Positions 19,289 through 27,747 of a stretch of 64,000 nt of DNA are shown piece after piece. Made by a program: the position numbers and the translations under genes. The stretch spans positions 1,116,001 through 1,180,000 of the forward strand of contig NZ_BIFR01000002.1 of assembly GCF_003967535.1 (NCBI RefSeq), written 5' to 3'. Every line of letters starts with the position of its first letter. Position 1 is the first letter of the stretch. The notes beneath the pieces are model-generated. The model saw only the letters and a list, made by a program, of their open reading frames with translations. It had not been told where the DNA came from and did not search any database. The DNA comes from Tengunoibacter tsumagoiensis (GTDB taxonomy: Bacteria > Chloroflexota > Ktedonobacteria > Ktedonobacterales > Ktedonobacteraceae).

Positions 19289-19552
19289 TTAGACGTCGTG
19301 ATCATGATCATGAAAGCGCTCATGGCTCGCATCGTGTTCGGTGATAGGATCATGCTCCTGTTTAAACAAGTAGTCATGAAGTTTGCGAGACGCCGTTCCT
19401 CGTGGCTGATGATCATGTTTGTTAAACAGATAATGATCGAGGTCGTGAGTATGAGCGTTATGAGAGGCCTGTCGTAAAAAGACAATGCTACAGATGGCAC
19501 CAATCAGCGCCAACAGACTGATCAAGATCCAGAACGAGAAGGTGATTACCAT
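19289..19552 (-). CDS. Small membrane protein with a His/Asp-rich tail
   Basis: 87 residues. One transmembrane helix occupies residues 3-26 (FSFWILISLLALIGAICSIV), followed by a polar tail with 15 histidines. The tail contains two related blocks (DLDHYLFNKHDH and KLHDYLFKQEHD) and ends HDHDHDV. AGGAG lies six bases before the ATG at 19552, which supports this frame over the overlapping one from 19503. The tail looks suited to binding zinc, nickel, copper or cobalt at the membrane. No family is recognised and no metal transporter gene is adjacent. Confidence 0.6.
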   Translation of the reverse strand: MVITFSFWILISLLALIGAICSIVFLRQASHNAHTHDLDHYLFNKHDHQPRGTASRKLHDYLFKQEHDPITEHDASHERFHDHDHDV

Positions 19553-19861
19553 GTCGGTGCTCCTGTAGCTAGAGGGATACTATTCTTATCTAGATAAACG
19601 AAGATATATCAAAATGATCAAATGCTTCATAAATTATTTCATTGTATGTCATAGTTGTGGAAGATAATCGAAAATAAGATTTAAATCAGCTAGGAAGCTG
19701 CGTATTATGTGACTATTTTTATACTGTGAATAGGATAAGTACCGATTACAGTAAAAAAGAGTGAATAGTTTCCTGGTACTTTACAGAAGACGAAAAGAAG
19801 AAACGAATATGATCCAATCAGTAGGAAAAGGATAGTGTACGCATTCCTTCTTTTCTGAAGG
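19553..19861. other. A+T-rich intergenic region
   Basis: About 310 bases between two divergent genes with no open frame of note. It presumably holds both promoters; TATACTG near 19720-19730 is a weak -10 candidate. Confidence 0.4.
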
Positions 19862-20512
19862 ATGAAGAAAGGTCAATGCTTGATGAATATGGGGTATGGT
19901 CATCGACAGATGATGCGATTAGGGGTTATTCTTCTCTTTATGAGTTCAGTTACCTGCTCACTTTTGTTTGGCTTCAACGCAACTGCTCTTGCAGCGGCCT
20001 GTAATCCTGCTACGCCACTGGATGCCAGTGCCGGGTCTGCAAGTTGTGATATGACAATTAATGCTCAGGTAAACCCGGGTGTGTTGACGCTGACGAACGA
20101 TGCGGCAGCAGCAGTGCCGGGAAGCCCCTTTACGCTAACAGGAGCAAACCTACCAGGCACGTTTACGTTTACGAGTGTTGTCAAAGATCATCGTGGTCTG
20201 GCGCTTGGCTGGACATTGAGTGCAGCCTCATCCGGATTAAAAAATGGCACAACCACGCTCCCTTTGAACCTTACCGGACTGGATGTCAGCTCATCCTGTA
20301 CGAATGGGACATGTACCAGTACCACCTTTACGGCGGTTACGCCGTTGACGACAACGTCCACAAAATTTCTGACGGCAGGAAACTCTGCGCATACGATTGT
20401 CGTAGACGGAGATTACACGAATAAGATAGATGGTACCTTTACTATTGTGGCAGGCTCACCTTCGGGTCTATATAGTGGGATCATTACTATCACGCTTGCA
20501 AATACCTTTTAA
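19862..20512 (+). CDS. WxL-domain surface protein
   Basis: A 216-residue secreted protein. The signal peptide ends near ALAAACNP (about residue 46), and the rest is Thr/Ser/Gly-rich beta structure. The proximal WxL motif is present as LGWTLSA (WTL at residues 117-119). The distal one near the C-terminus has lost its Trp (YSGIITITLANTF). WxL domains bind peptidoglycan at the cell surface. The gene is followed immediately by a DUF916-type gene, the usual partner. AAAGG nine bases before the ATG at 19883 suggests that codon could be the true start. Confidence 0.75.
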   Translation: MKKGQCLMNMGYGHRQMMRLGVILLFMSSVTCSLLFGFNATALAAACNPATPLDASAGSASCDMTINAQVNPGVLTLTNDAAAAVPGSPFTLTGANLPGTFTFTSVVKDHRGLALGWTLSAASSGLKNGTTTLPLNLTGLDVSSSCTNGTCTSTTFTAVTPLTTTSTKFLTAGNSAHTIVVDGDYTNKIDGTFTIVAGSPSGLYSGIITITLANTF

Positions 20513-20518
20513 GGGGTT

Positions 20519-20544
20519 GGAGGAGGAGGCGGGTTGTCTCCTCC
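20519..20544 (+). promoter_or_regulatory. GGAGGAG/CTCCTCC hairpin between WxL and DUF916 genes
   Basis: A short GC-rich stem lies in the 53-base gap between the two genes and contains the only strong Shine-Dalgarno-like sequence there. It could lower expression of the downstream gene or mask its ribosome site. Confidence 0.4.
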
Positions 20545-20565
20545 TGGTAAGAATGGATACCAGGA

Positions 20566-21663
20566 ATGTATAAGCAGTGTGTCGTTTTCTCGCCCATCAC
20601 GTTTTTAAGCTGTATCTGTCTGATCTATCTAGGATGGTTCCTCTGTATGCCAGGAGGTGGATTATTTGTTTCTGCGGCAGCGCATGAGAAGGGGCCTCAT
20701 TTTAGTATCGAGCCAACCTTTGATCTGCCTTACAACCTTCATCCGCGCAGTTATTTTATATACAATACGACGCCAGGAGCACAGATTATTGACAGGCTTC
20801 GCGTGACAAACGATGGAGATGTGCGTGGCACCGTCAGCTTTTATGCTGTTGATGCGACAACTGCGCAGGATAGCGGCACAATGTTTTTTCATAAAGAGGA
20901 TGCGAAGCACGATGTTGGAGCATGGATTTCGTTGAGCCAGCAGGAATTGACGCTTAACGCAGGGCAGAGTTCAGAGGTTGCTTTTACCGTTACTGTGCCC
21001 ACAAATGTTCGTCCGGGTCAGCATGGTGGAGGTATTATTGCGCAGGATCTGACGACCCATACTCAAAAAAGCACCACTCAACTCAATAGTGTAGAGATTG
21101 GCTTGCAGTCTTTACTGGCGTTAGGCGTTTTGATTAATCTTCCTGGTCCGGTTGTTGAAGATTTACAGGCAACAGGAGTGAGCTACGATAGTGGAAGCAA
21201 CTATCAACGCGTCTTAGTGGATCTGCAAAATAATGGGAACCAGCTTCTCTATCCCTCAGGAACGTTACAGATTCTCGACGAGCACAAAAGAACGTTGCAG
21301 GATCTTCCTCTCTCTCTTCAGACCTTTTTGCCTCAGACTTCTATCTCTTATCCTGTCTACATGCAAAAGATCGCACTGACGGCGGGCAAGAGATATACCG
21401 CTATGGTCCATTTGATCTATGGCCACGAGCATACCCTCAATTACACCACGCTTTTTCAGGTTCCTTTTCCAGATCGGGGCCCCTTAAATACGGTTGTTCA
21501 GCATCTCATTCCAGCGTCTACAAACTCGGGCGATTTCTTCAGCCAACTCACTCCCTGGCATTATGGTATTGCCATCTTTCTTCTTTTCTTTCTCATCAGC
21601 GCCTGCTTCTTCTGGGGGAAGAAGATCTCCGGCTGGATCAGGCAGCTGCGAACAAAAGAGTGA
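20566..21663 (+). CDS. DUF916/WxLIP-type cell-surface protein
   Basis: A 365-residue protein with an N-terminal signal segment and a C-terminal membrane anchor (GIAIFLLFFLISACFFW, then basic residues). The outer part matches the DUF916-DUF3324 plan: an F-x-x-x-P-T-F...YNLHPRSYF opening, an Ig-like domain (IDRLRVTNDGDVRGTVSFYAVD), then TVTVPTNVRPGQHGGGIIAQD, and a second Ig-like domain ending in a TALHLIY-like strand. In Firmicutes such proteins bind WxL proteins and peptidoglycan. The ATG is poorly served by a ribosome site, so translation may be coupled to the WxL gene upstream. Confidence 0.78.
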   Translation: MYKQCVVFSPITFLSCICLIYLGWFLCMPGGGLFVSAAAHEKGPHFSIEPTFDLPYNLHPRSYFIYNTTPGAQIIDRLRVTNDGDVRGTVSFYAVDATTAQDSGTMFFHKEDAKHDVGAWISLSQQELTLNAGQSSEVAFTVTVPTNVRPGQHGGGIIAQDLTTHTQKSTTQLNSVEIGLQSLLALGVLINLPGPVVEDLQATGVSYDSGSNYQRVLVDLQNNGNQLLYPSGTLQILDEHKRTLQDLPLSLQTFLPQTSISYPVYMQKIALTAGKRYTAMVHLIYGHEHTLNYTTLFQVPFPDRGPLNTVVQHLIPASTNSGDFFSQLTPWHYGIAIFLLFFLISACFFWGKKISGWIRQLRTKE

Positions 21664-21882
21664 CGCAATTGTGTATGGCCTGTATGTCGCCGGTCTATTA
21701 ACGTAACGATCTATTGGCCTTGACGCGAATCATTTGTCCTATGTGGGTGGACTATTTCCATATATTGATACAGAAATAAGAATAGTCCGTTATACATGAC
21801 AGATATGAATTTGCGATCCTGCAAGATTTCTTTGTCTATCTATCTTTCTCAATATGTTCTTTTTGTTTCAAGGAGTTTTATT

Positions 21883-22794
21883 GTGTATACTCTTGTTTTT
21901 CGGTTGATTCGCTATCTTGTCTCTCAACGCTGGGGTATGATTTTATTGGGGAGTATTGTTGTTATCGTTGGAATTATCATTGGCCTTACCTCTCGTCAGG
22001 TTACCTATCAAACAACTCAAAAAGCTCTTGTAAAACATTATCTCTATAGTGAGAGTGGCGACGATAAAAATAGAGCCTATGTGCAACTGGATGGTGATTC
22101 TGCATTGTATTTCCTGGATGAAAAGGATTTTACACCAGCATTGTCTTCCTCTCTGTTGTCGGATCACCCGCTCTGGCAGGTGACGTTTGATCCTGAGGAT
22201 ACCACACAGATTACGGCTACAGCGGGTAATACTGGAACACATCTTGATGGGACAGGAGCACATGTGGCTCAAATTGTAGCCTATGATGAGAATAGTGCGG
22301 ACCCCAAGACCTATCAGACCAGTGGGTATGCAGCGAATCCCCATGGGAGTTACCAGAATAACTGGCTCATTGGTGGAGGCGTGATGCTGTTAGGGCTGAT
22401 TCTGGCCTCGCTGGCCTTTATCTTGCCTCACTATCGCAAGAAGCCAGCGCTTATCGGCGGACAATTTACCGGAACACCAGTTCAGGGCTTTCCTGCCTAC
22501 ACACCCAATCCAGGTGCATTCAGCGCTCAACCGCAACAACCCGTAGCACCTTATCCATTTGTCAATGGTGGCCAACCATCATCATCTCCCAACCAGCAAT
22601 ACCCAAACCAGCAGTACCCAAATCAGCAGTATCCCAACCAGCAATACCCAAACCAACAGTACCCAAATCAGCAGTACCCCAACCAGCAGTATCCCAACCA
22701 ACAGTATCCCAACCAGCAGTATCCAAATCAGCAATATCCCAACCAGCAGTACCCAAACCAGCAATATCCCAACCAGCAGTATCCAAATCAGTAA
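21883..22794 (+). CDS. Membrane protein with a YPNQQ tandem-repeat tail
   Basis: The GTG at 21883 has AGGAG seven bases upstream and is preferred over the ATG at 21796. The chain has two membrane helices (about residues 17-35 and 165-185 from this start), with a domain of about 130 residues between them on the outside and a cytoplasmic tail. The tail is Pro/Gln-rich and ends in about 13 copies of YPNQQ. The outer domain contains a DDKNRAYVQLDGD segment but no family I recognise. It follows the WxL and DUF916 genes and may belong to the same envelope module, but has its own leader. Confidence 0.7.
   Translation: MYTLVFRLIRYLVSQRWGMILLGSIVVIVGIIIGLTSRQVTYQTTQKALVKHYLYSESGDDKNRAYVQLDGDSALYFLDEKDFTPALSSSLLSDHPLWQVTFDPEDTTQITATAGNTGTHLDGTGAHVAQIVAYDENSADPKTYQTSGYAANPHGSYQNNWLIGGGVMLLGLILASLAFILPHYRKKPALIGGQFTGTPVQGFPAYTPNPGAFSAQPQQPVAPYPFVNGGQPSSSPNQQYPNQQYPNQQYPNQQYPNQQYPNQQYPNQQYPNQQYPNQQYPNQQYPNQQYPNQQYPNQQYPNQ
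22588..22791 (+). repeat. 15-bp coding tandem repeat
   Basis: About 13.5 units encode YPNQQ, with silent changes (AAC/AAT, CAG/CAA, TAC/TAT) that form higher-order patterns. Such tracts can change length by slippage without changing frame. Confidence 0.9.
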
Positions 22795-22834
22795 CCCCAT
22801 AGCGATTATCGGATACCAGTAAGTTCGTTGAGTG

Positions 22835-22877
22835 TGACCTGAAAATGCTCCCATCTGGTGAGTGCATTTTCAGGTCA
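22835..22877 (+). terminator. Hairpin after the YPNQQ gene
   Basis: A 14-bp perfect stem (22835-22848 with 22864-22877), 40 bases after the stop. No T-run. Confidence 0.65.
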
Positions 22878-23042
22878 TAATGATTCTGCGAGATTTCAAA
22901 TTCTTTTCATCGCGTAGGAAGCCCTCTTTTTCACGTCTGTAAGGGAACGCCCAGAATTTCTTCGGGATGCTTCTTCTCCCTTCTTGACAACTCACGTTAG
23001 TTAATGGTACAATTGAAAAAATATGGAAGGGAAAAGACACAG

Positions 23043-23372
23043 ATGGATCATCGGAAAGAGCTCAGTAAGGCTTATAAAGAGCGTGTACCCTGTGGTTGTA
23101 TCTATAAAATCTCAAATACAGTGAACGGAAACTATATTATTGGTTATGCAGCTGATATGAAGAGTGTTGAGAACCATTTTCAATTTGCGATGGCGACAGG
23201 TTCTACCATTCATCCAAAGCTCAAACAAGATTGGCTGTTACTGGGTAGCAAAGCCTTCACATTGGAGATGCTTGAGACATTGGAAAAGCGACCTGAGCAG
23301 AGTCAAGCAGAATTTATCGATGACCTCAAGACACTGGAAGCGTTATGGTCTGCTCAACTGGAGAGAGGATAG
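23043..23372 (+). CDS. Small GIY-YIG-like nuclease-family protein
   Basis: About 109 residues beginning MDHRKELSKAYKER. The core reads GCIYKISNTVNGNYIIGYA, an altered GIY-YIG signature (G-x-I-Y ... Y-I-I-G), followed by helices and KQDWLLLGSKAFTLEMLETL. The same short form, with a lysine-rich N-terminus, is found as an annotated GIY-YIG nuclease in many bacteria. The usual catalytic Arg and Glu are not obvious, so activity is uncertain. The start at 23043 is preferred over the ATG at 23004 because GAAGGGA lies just upstream. Confidence 0.7.
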   Translation: MDHRKELSKAYKERVPCGCIYKISNTVNGNYIIGYAADMKSVENHFQFAMATGSTIHPKLKQDWLLLGSKAFTLEMLETLEKRPEQSQAEFIDDLKTLEALWSAQLERG

Positions 23373-23432
23373 AAAAGGCTCAGTTGCGGCCCCCCTGTGT
23401 TAAATGCGATGAGGGGCCACAGACGATATGGA

Positions 23433-24542
23433 TCAACCAACAATGACCTGACAGTATTCAGGAGGAAATTCTAACCATAATCGTTGCGCAATCTGTGGCC
23501 GGAAGGGGGGAAACGTCAGAATGGGAGTTGATGTGACCCCATCAAGTGCTATCAGCGTTCGCCACTGCCCACCAACAAATGAGGTATGGACCACCTTTCC
23601 TTCGCAATGATTTGTGTGATCAAGCTGGCGCATTTCCTGAGAGACGCGAATATTTTCTGGACGAAACAGCAAATACGTTTTCCCAGCGATGCTTGTGTTG
23701 CCAGCAGTTTGTGCCTTGCCCTGAACGATCAACTGCCCCTGAGTATTCTCTGTCAGACGCAAAAGAACCATATCCGTATCGGTGCTCTCCACAACTTCCC
23801 CCGAGAGCATATTTGCATACCCCATAAATGAGGCTACAAAAGGGTTGTGTGGATACAGATAAAGATCAGTAGGTGTTCCACATTGTTGCACCTTACCATC
23901 GCGCAAGACCATAATCCGGTCAGACATCGACATTGCCTCATCGCGATCATGCGTAACATTGATAACCGTTATCTTAAGATGCCGGAAGAGTTGCACCAAT
24001 TCTGTGCGCATATTTTCGCGTAAGCCAGCATCCAGGCTCGAAAGTGGCTCATCCATCAGCACAAGGCGTGGTTCCGTTGCCAGGGCGCGCGCCACCGCCA
24101 CGCGCTGCTGTTGACCGCCTGAGAGCTCATAGGGATAGCGCTGCCCGACCCCAGGAAGATTCACCAGTTCTAACAGCTGCTCCACCTTTTTGCGGATCTC
24201 TGACCCTGGCTTTCGGCGTAAGCGCATGCCGAAAGCGATATTTTTCGCAACCGTCATATGTGGCCAGAGCGCATAATCCTGAAAGACCATCCCGATCTGG
24301 CGCTCCTCCACCTCAAGTGCACGTTTCCCATCATAGAACACCTGTCCACCAACCCCGATCCAGCCGCTATCAGGTGCAATCAGGCCAGCGATCATTCTCA
24401 GCATCGTCGTCTTGCCACAGCCAGAAGGCCCAAGCAGTGAGAGGATCTCTCCTTCTTCCATCGTCAAGTTGACATCAGAGACGACGTTCTTTGCGCCATA
24501 ACGTTTATTGAGCTGTTTGATCTGTAGATACGTATTGTGCAT
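23433..24542 (-). CDS. ABC importer ATPase, Fe(III)/putrescine type (FbpC-like)
   Basis: A 369-residue nucleotide-binding subunit. Walker A is GPSGCGKTT, the signature is LSGGQQQR, Walker B is LVLMDEPLSSLD, and the H-loop is NVTHDRDEA. A C-terminal TOBE domain follows (YLLFRPENIRV). The start is set at the ATG at 24542 (MHNTYLQIKQL), which has AAAGG nearby and overlaps the permease gene by 38 bases. It is the last gene of a three-gene operon: binding protein, permease, ATPase. Confidence 0.92.
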   Translation of the reverse strand: MHNTYLQIKQLNKRYGAKNVVSDVNLTMEEGEILSLLGPSGCGKTTMLRMIAGLIAPDSGWIGVGGQVFYDGKRALEVEERQIGMVFQDYALWPHMTVAKNIAFGMRLRRKPGSEIRKKVEQLLELVNLPGVGQRYPYELSGGQQQRVAVARALATEPRLVLMDEPLSSLDAGLRENMRTELVQLFRHLKITVINVTHDRDEAMSMSDRIMVLRDGKVQQCGTPTDLYLYPHNPFVASFMGYANMLSGEVVESTDTDMVLLRLTENTQGQLIVQGKAQTAGNTSIAGKTYLLFRPENIRVSQEMRQLDHTNHCEGKVVHTSFVGGQWRTLIALDGVTSTPILTFPPFRPQIAQRLWLEFPPEYCQVIVG

Positions 24543-26379
24543 AATTTGCCTTTCTCCGTTGCATACGCCCTCCAATTTTTCCCACCAGCCAGGGTAAAAC
24601 GCGTATTGCGATCAGGGCAAACGCGACAATAGCAACATTGAGCATTGAGAGTGCCATCCCTGGTCCTAATTTAAAATCATTGAAGAAACTGATAATCTGT
24701 ACCGGCAATGTTGGCTGTCCAGGCGGATAGAGCAGTTCAGATGCCGCAAGTTCAAACATTGTGCCAGTAAATACGAGGAGCCAGATAGACAGCAGGTGGC
24801 TACGTAACAGGGGACCAACGATGTGAAAGATGAGTTGGAAGATATTGGCCCCCTGCACACGCCCTGTTTCGAGCATGTTTGTGCCAACCTGCTCCAGTCC
24901 GCCAATACTCAGTCGTGTTGCATAGGGCAGATTGCCACCGATGTAAGCGCAGAAGAGGAGCCAGATGGTACCATAAAACTGGATACCATCCTGTCCACCA
25001 ATCCCAATATTTTCCAGGTACGGAGCGTTCCAGGCAAAGATGTAGCCACAGGCCAGAATAATACCAGGAACGGCAATGGTGACCAGGGTAAACATACTGA
25101 GAATGGATCGTCCAGGCAGGTGAGTGCGCCGAATAATAAATGCAATTGGCAGGCCCAGCAAGGTCGTCATGGTTGCAGTGCCCAGCGCCAGCCAGACCGT
25201 ACGAGACAGGGCATCTAACGCATCTGATCCCTGAGCCAGAACCGCCATATAATTAGCAACGGTCCAATTGCTGGACGTTAATCCATTCCCAAAGGCATGC
25301 AGGAATGAGAGGATCAGACACATGCTCAGCGGCAGAAGCAGTGCCAGCGTAAAGACCAGGATACAAAAAAGCAGCGCAGGCCAGCGCCAGAGACCCAATG
25401 AGATTGGGCGTGCAGGGCGATTCCGTCCACTAATGACCTGGAATGAACGTCGACGCTGGACGCCAGTCTGTACCAGCAAGGCCAGCGCAATGGCCATAAA
25501 AAGTAACAGTGAGAGCGCGGCAGCGGCACTGAAATTGACTGGTGCCGTATTGATTGCCGCATAGATCTGATACGTGACGAGCGTGACGTTTGAACTTTGC
25601 GCGATAGTGGCCGCAGTACCAAAGTCGGAGAGCGCTTCAGCAAAGGCAATCAGCCCGCCAGCGAAAATAGCGGGCGCAAGCAAAGGCGTATTAATGCTCA
25701 ACCACGCACGCCAGACGCGTGCACCAGAGAGCCGTGCCGCATCCTCAAATTCTGAACCCAGCCAGCGCAAAGCTGCGGATACCGAAATATACACATACGG
25801 AAATGATTTCAGGCTGAGGACAAAGATGACGCCCGCAGGCGAGAAAAACCCTTTTATCAAAGCATCTGAAAAATGCAAAAATTGATCGGGAATGCCTCCC
25901 CGAATCAGAATCAGCGACCAGGCCTCACCAATCAAGAAGGATGGGAAAAAGAAGATGATCCAGACCAGCGTATCCATCATGCCACGGAAAGGAAGATCGG
26001 TCCTTTTGGCAAGAATCGCCAGCGTCGTTCCCACCAGCGAGGCAATGAGCGCAGTAATTGCAGAGAGCCAGAGTGAATTGCCAAAGGCTTGATAGTTCAG
26101 TGGATCGCTGAAAACCTGTTTCAACGCAGACAGGCCAGGGGTAACATCTGGATTGATGGCATAGATATTTGGAAAGACGCTTTGGAGAAGAATCGCCGCC
26201 AGCGGGTAAAGTACCAGTAAGCCAAGCACCACAATCGGGATACCGACCACCAGTAGCATACTTATCAGGCGTAAAAGAGCAGATCTGCTCAATGAAGACG
26301 TTACAGAAGGTGAAGTAGATAGCTCTACCTCACCCTGTTCGTCAACAATCGCTACTGAACGATGTTGTTGTGGAACCAT
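24505..26379 (-). CDS. ABC importer permease, two fused domains (FbpB-like)
   Basis: About 624 residues with twelve membrane helices in two halves. Each half carries an EAA-type loop for docking the ATPase (EFEDAARLSGARVWRAWLSI in the first, MLETGRVQGANIFQLIFHI in the second). This fused form is the standard plan of Fe(III) importers of the SfuB/FbpB class. The start at 26379 (MVPQQHRS) overlaps the binding-protein gene by 28 bases; an ATG at 26409 is an alternative. Confidence 0.92.
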   Translation of the reverse strand: MVPQQHRSVAIVDEQGEVELSTSPSVTSSLSRSALLRLISMLLVVGIPIVVLGLLVLYPLAAILLQSVFPNIYAINPDVTPGLSALKQVFSDPLNYQAFGNSLWLSAITALIASLVGTTLAILAKRTDLPFRGMMDTLVWIIFFFPSFLIGEAWSLILIRGGIPDQFLHFSDALIKGFFSPAGVIFVLSLKSFPYVYISVSAALRWLGSEFEDAARLSGARVWRAWLSINTPLLAPAIFAGGLIAFAEALSDFGTAATIAQSSNVTLVTYQIYAAINTAPVNFSAAAALSLLLFMAIALALLVQTGVQRRRSFQVISGRNRPARPISLGLWRWPALLFCILVFTLALLLPLSMCLILSFLHAFGNGLTSSNWTVANYMAVLAQGSDALDALSRTVWLALGTATMTTLLGLPIAFIIRRTHLPGRSILSMFTLVTIAVPGIILACGYIFAWNAPYLENIGIGGQDGIQFYGTIWLLFCAYIGGNLPYATRLSIGGLEQVGTNMLETGRVQGANIFQLIFHIVGPLLRSHLLSIWLLVFTGTMFELAASELLYPPGQPTLPVQIISFFNDFKLGPGMALSMLNVAIVAFALIAIRVLPWLVGKIGGRMQRRKANYAQYVSTDQTAQ

Positions 26380-27443
26380 TGTTTTAATTCTGCCTCTGCC
26401 TTTGCCCATTGGGACACATTCAGGTCAATAAAATTGATGTCAGTGTACTGACGTTGCACTGTAGGTGTGACCCCTTTCACCAGAGGAATGAAATAGGTAT
26501 CGCCATCAGTTGGATCATGTTGTGTCATCACTGACTGACCCTCAGGAGAGAGCACCCAGTTGACGAACTGTTCAGCACAGGCGGTATGCTTTGAGTGCGC
26601 TGAGACGCTGATCACACCAGGCAGTCCAATAACTCCGGAGGAAGGATAGATAATTCCCAGTGGCTGACCCGCCTTGATGGCTCCATAGATAGCTGAGTCC
26701 TGCACAATACCGAACTCACGTGCGCCCGTTTCAACACTATTCAATGTAGGATCGTTTGTCTTAAAGTTGATTAAACCATTCGCTTTGAGCTGCTGGAAGA
26801 ACTGCTTGCCCTGATCCTCACTGCCCATGAGCTGGGATACACCAGCAATCAGTGGATAGGTTGGGCCAGAATAAGCTGGATCATTCATTGCCACAAGGCC
26901 CTTGTATTCAGGTTTGAGCAGATCATTCCAGTCCTTTGGTAATCCCGCTGCGGGAACCTTGTTTTTGTTATAGGCAATGGCTCCCACCGTGGTCAGGCTG
27001 ACTGGATAATAGCTGTTATCGCCGGGCACATACTTCAAGCCCTGTGCGGTGAGATTACTCGTGCTGGGTGATTGCCATTTTAAGAGCAGATTTTGATCAT
27101 CAAGCGACTGCATCGTCACATTTCCATCGAACCAGGAGACGTCCCAATGAGGGTTATTGCCTTCGGCAGAGATCTTGGCGATGAGAGGACCAGTGCTGTC
27201 GTCAACAAGCTTCGTTGTAATGCCAGTCTGTTTCTGGAAAGCTTTGGTGACATCCGAGTCATATCCCTGTGCGGAATACACGGTCAAGCCAGTGGCTTTA
27301 TCGCATGTTGTACTCGTCGTTGCAGTAGTAGTCGAGCTCCCACCGCAGGCACTTAAAATAGTGACAAGACCAACCAGTGCCATCAGTACATAAGAATGAC
27401 GGAAAAGAGAAGTGCGCCGTTTTGCATTCACTACGGTATTCAT
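26352..27443 (-). CDS. ABC importer substrate-binding lipoprotein (Fe(III)-type)
   Basis: A 363-residue lipoprotein. The signal peptide ends in the lipobox ILSACGGS. The chain then shows the class-II binding-protein start LTVYSAQGYDSDVTKAFQKQTG and blocks shared with FbpA-like proteins (VAMNDPAYSGPTYPLIAG, ETGAREFGIVQDSAIYGA, NWVLSPEGQSVM). Several tyrosines are present, but the exact Fe ligands cannot be assigned from sequence alone. It is first in the operon and faces an FTR1-like gene across a 300-base divergent region. Confidence 0.92.
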   Translation of the reverse strand: MNTVVNAKRRTSLFRHSYVLMALVGLVTILSACGGSSTTTATTSTTCDKATGLTVYSAQGYDSDVTKAFQKQTGITTKLVDDSTGPLIAKISAEGNNPHWDVSWFDGNVTMQSLDDQNLLLKWQSPSTSNLTAQGLKYVPGDNSYYPVSLTTVGAIAYNKNKVPAAGLPKDWNDLLKPEYKGLVAMNDPAYSGPTYPLIAGVSQLMGSEDQGKQFFQQLKANGLINFKTNDPTLNSVETGAREFGIVQDSAIYGAIKAGQPLGIIYPSSGVIGLPGVISVSAHSKHTACAEQFVNWVLSPEGQSVMTQHDPTDGDTYFIPLVKGVTPTVQRQYTDINFIDLNVSQWAKAEAELKQWFHNNIVQ

Positions 27444-27747
27444 TGTGCTGTTATTCCTCTTTCACCGATACCCGGGTGATAAAAAACCTGGGCCATTTGA
27501 CCCATTGAGCAAAGCTTAAGGGGAAAGAATTAAGCATTATTTAAACCTTTGTTAAGAATGAGTAAAACCTGTTACAAATAACACATGTTCATTGCAACAT
27601 GTGTTACAATAAGCATGTGCTACCACACCGTTGTGGGAACGTGCATCATCTCAGATGACATTTCTATCCACCATCCTGAACATTCGTCTGAGTGGAGCGC
27701 TTTAGTCATCGTGTTTTAATTGGTCTGATACAGAGGAGATTTGTTTG
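27444..27747. other. Divergent promoter region of the iron-type genes
   Basis: About 300 bases separate the importer operon (minus) from the FTR1-like gene (plus). The only strong structure is the palindrome at 27580-27605. Confidence 0.5.
27580..27605. promoter_or_regulatory. Palindromic operator-like site
   Basis: Ten-base arms AACACATGTT and AACATGTGTT are separated by six bases and flanked by TGTTACAA on both sides. The position midway between divergent transport genes suggests a regulator site shared by both. It does not match the classic Fur box. Confidence 0.6.

Noticed and set aside
22562-22867. Hydrophobic or Asp/Gly-rich repeat proteins on the minus strand opposite the YPNQQ tract
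   Set aside because: The 15-bp repeat is open in several frames; only the plus-strand frame continues into a protein with membrane helices and a good start.
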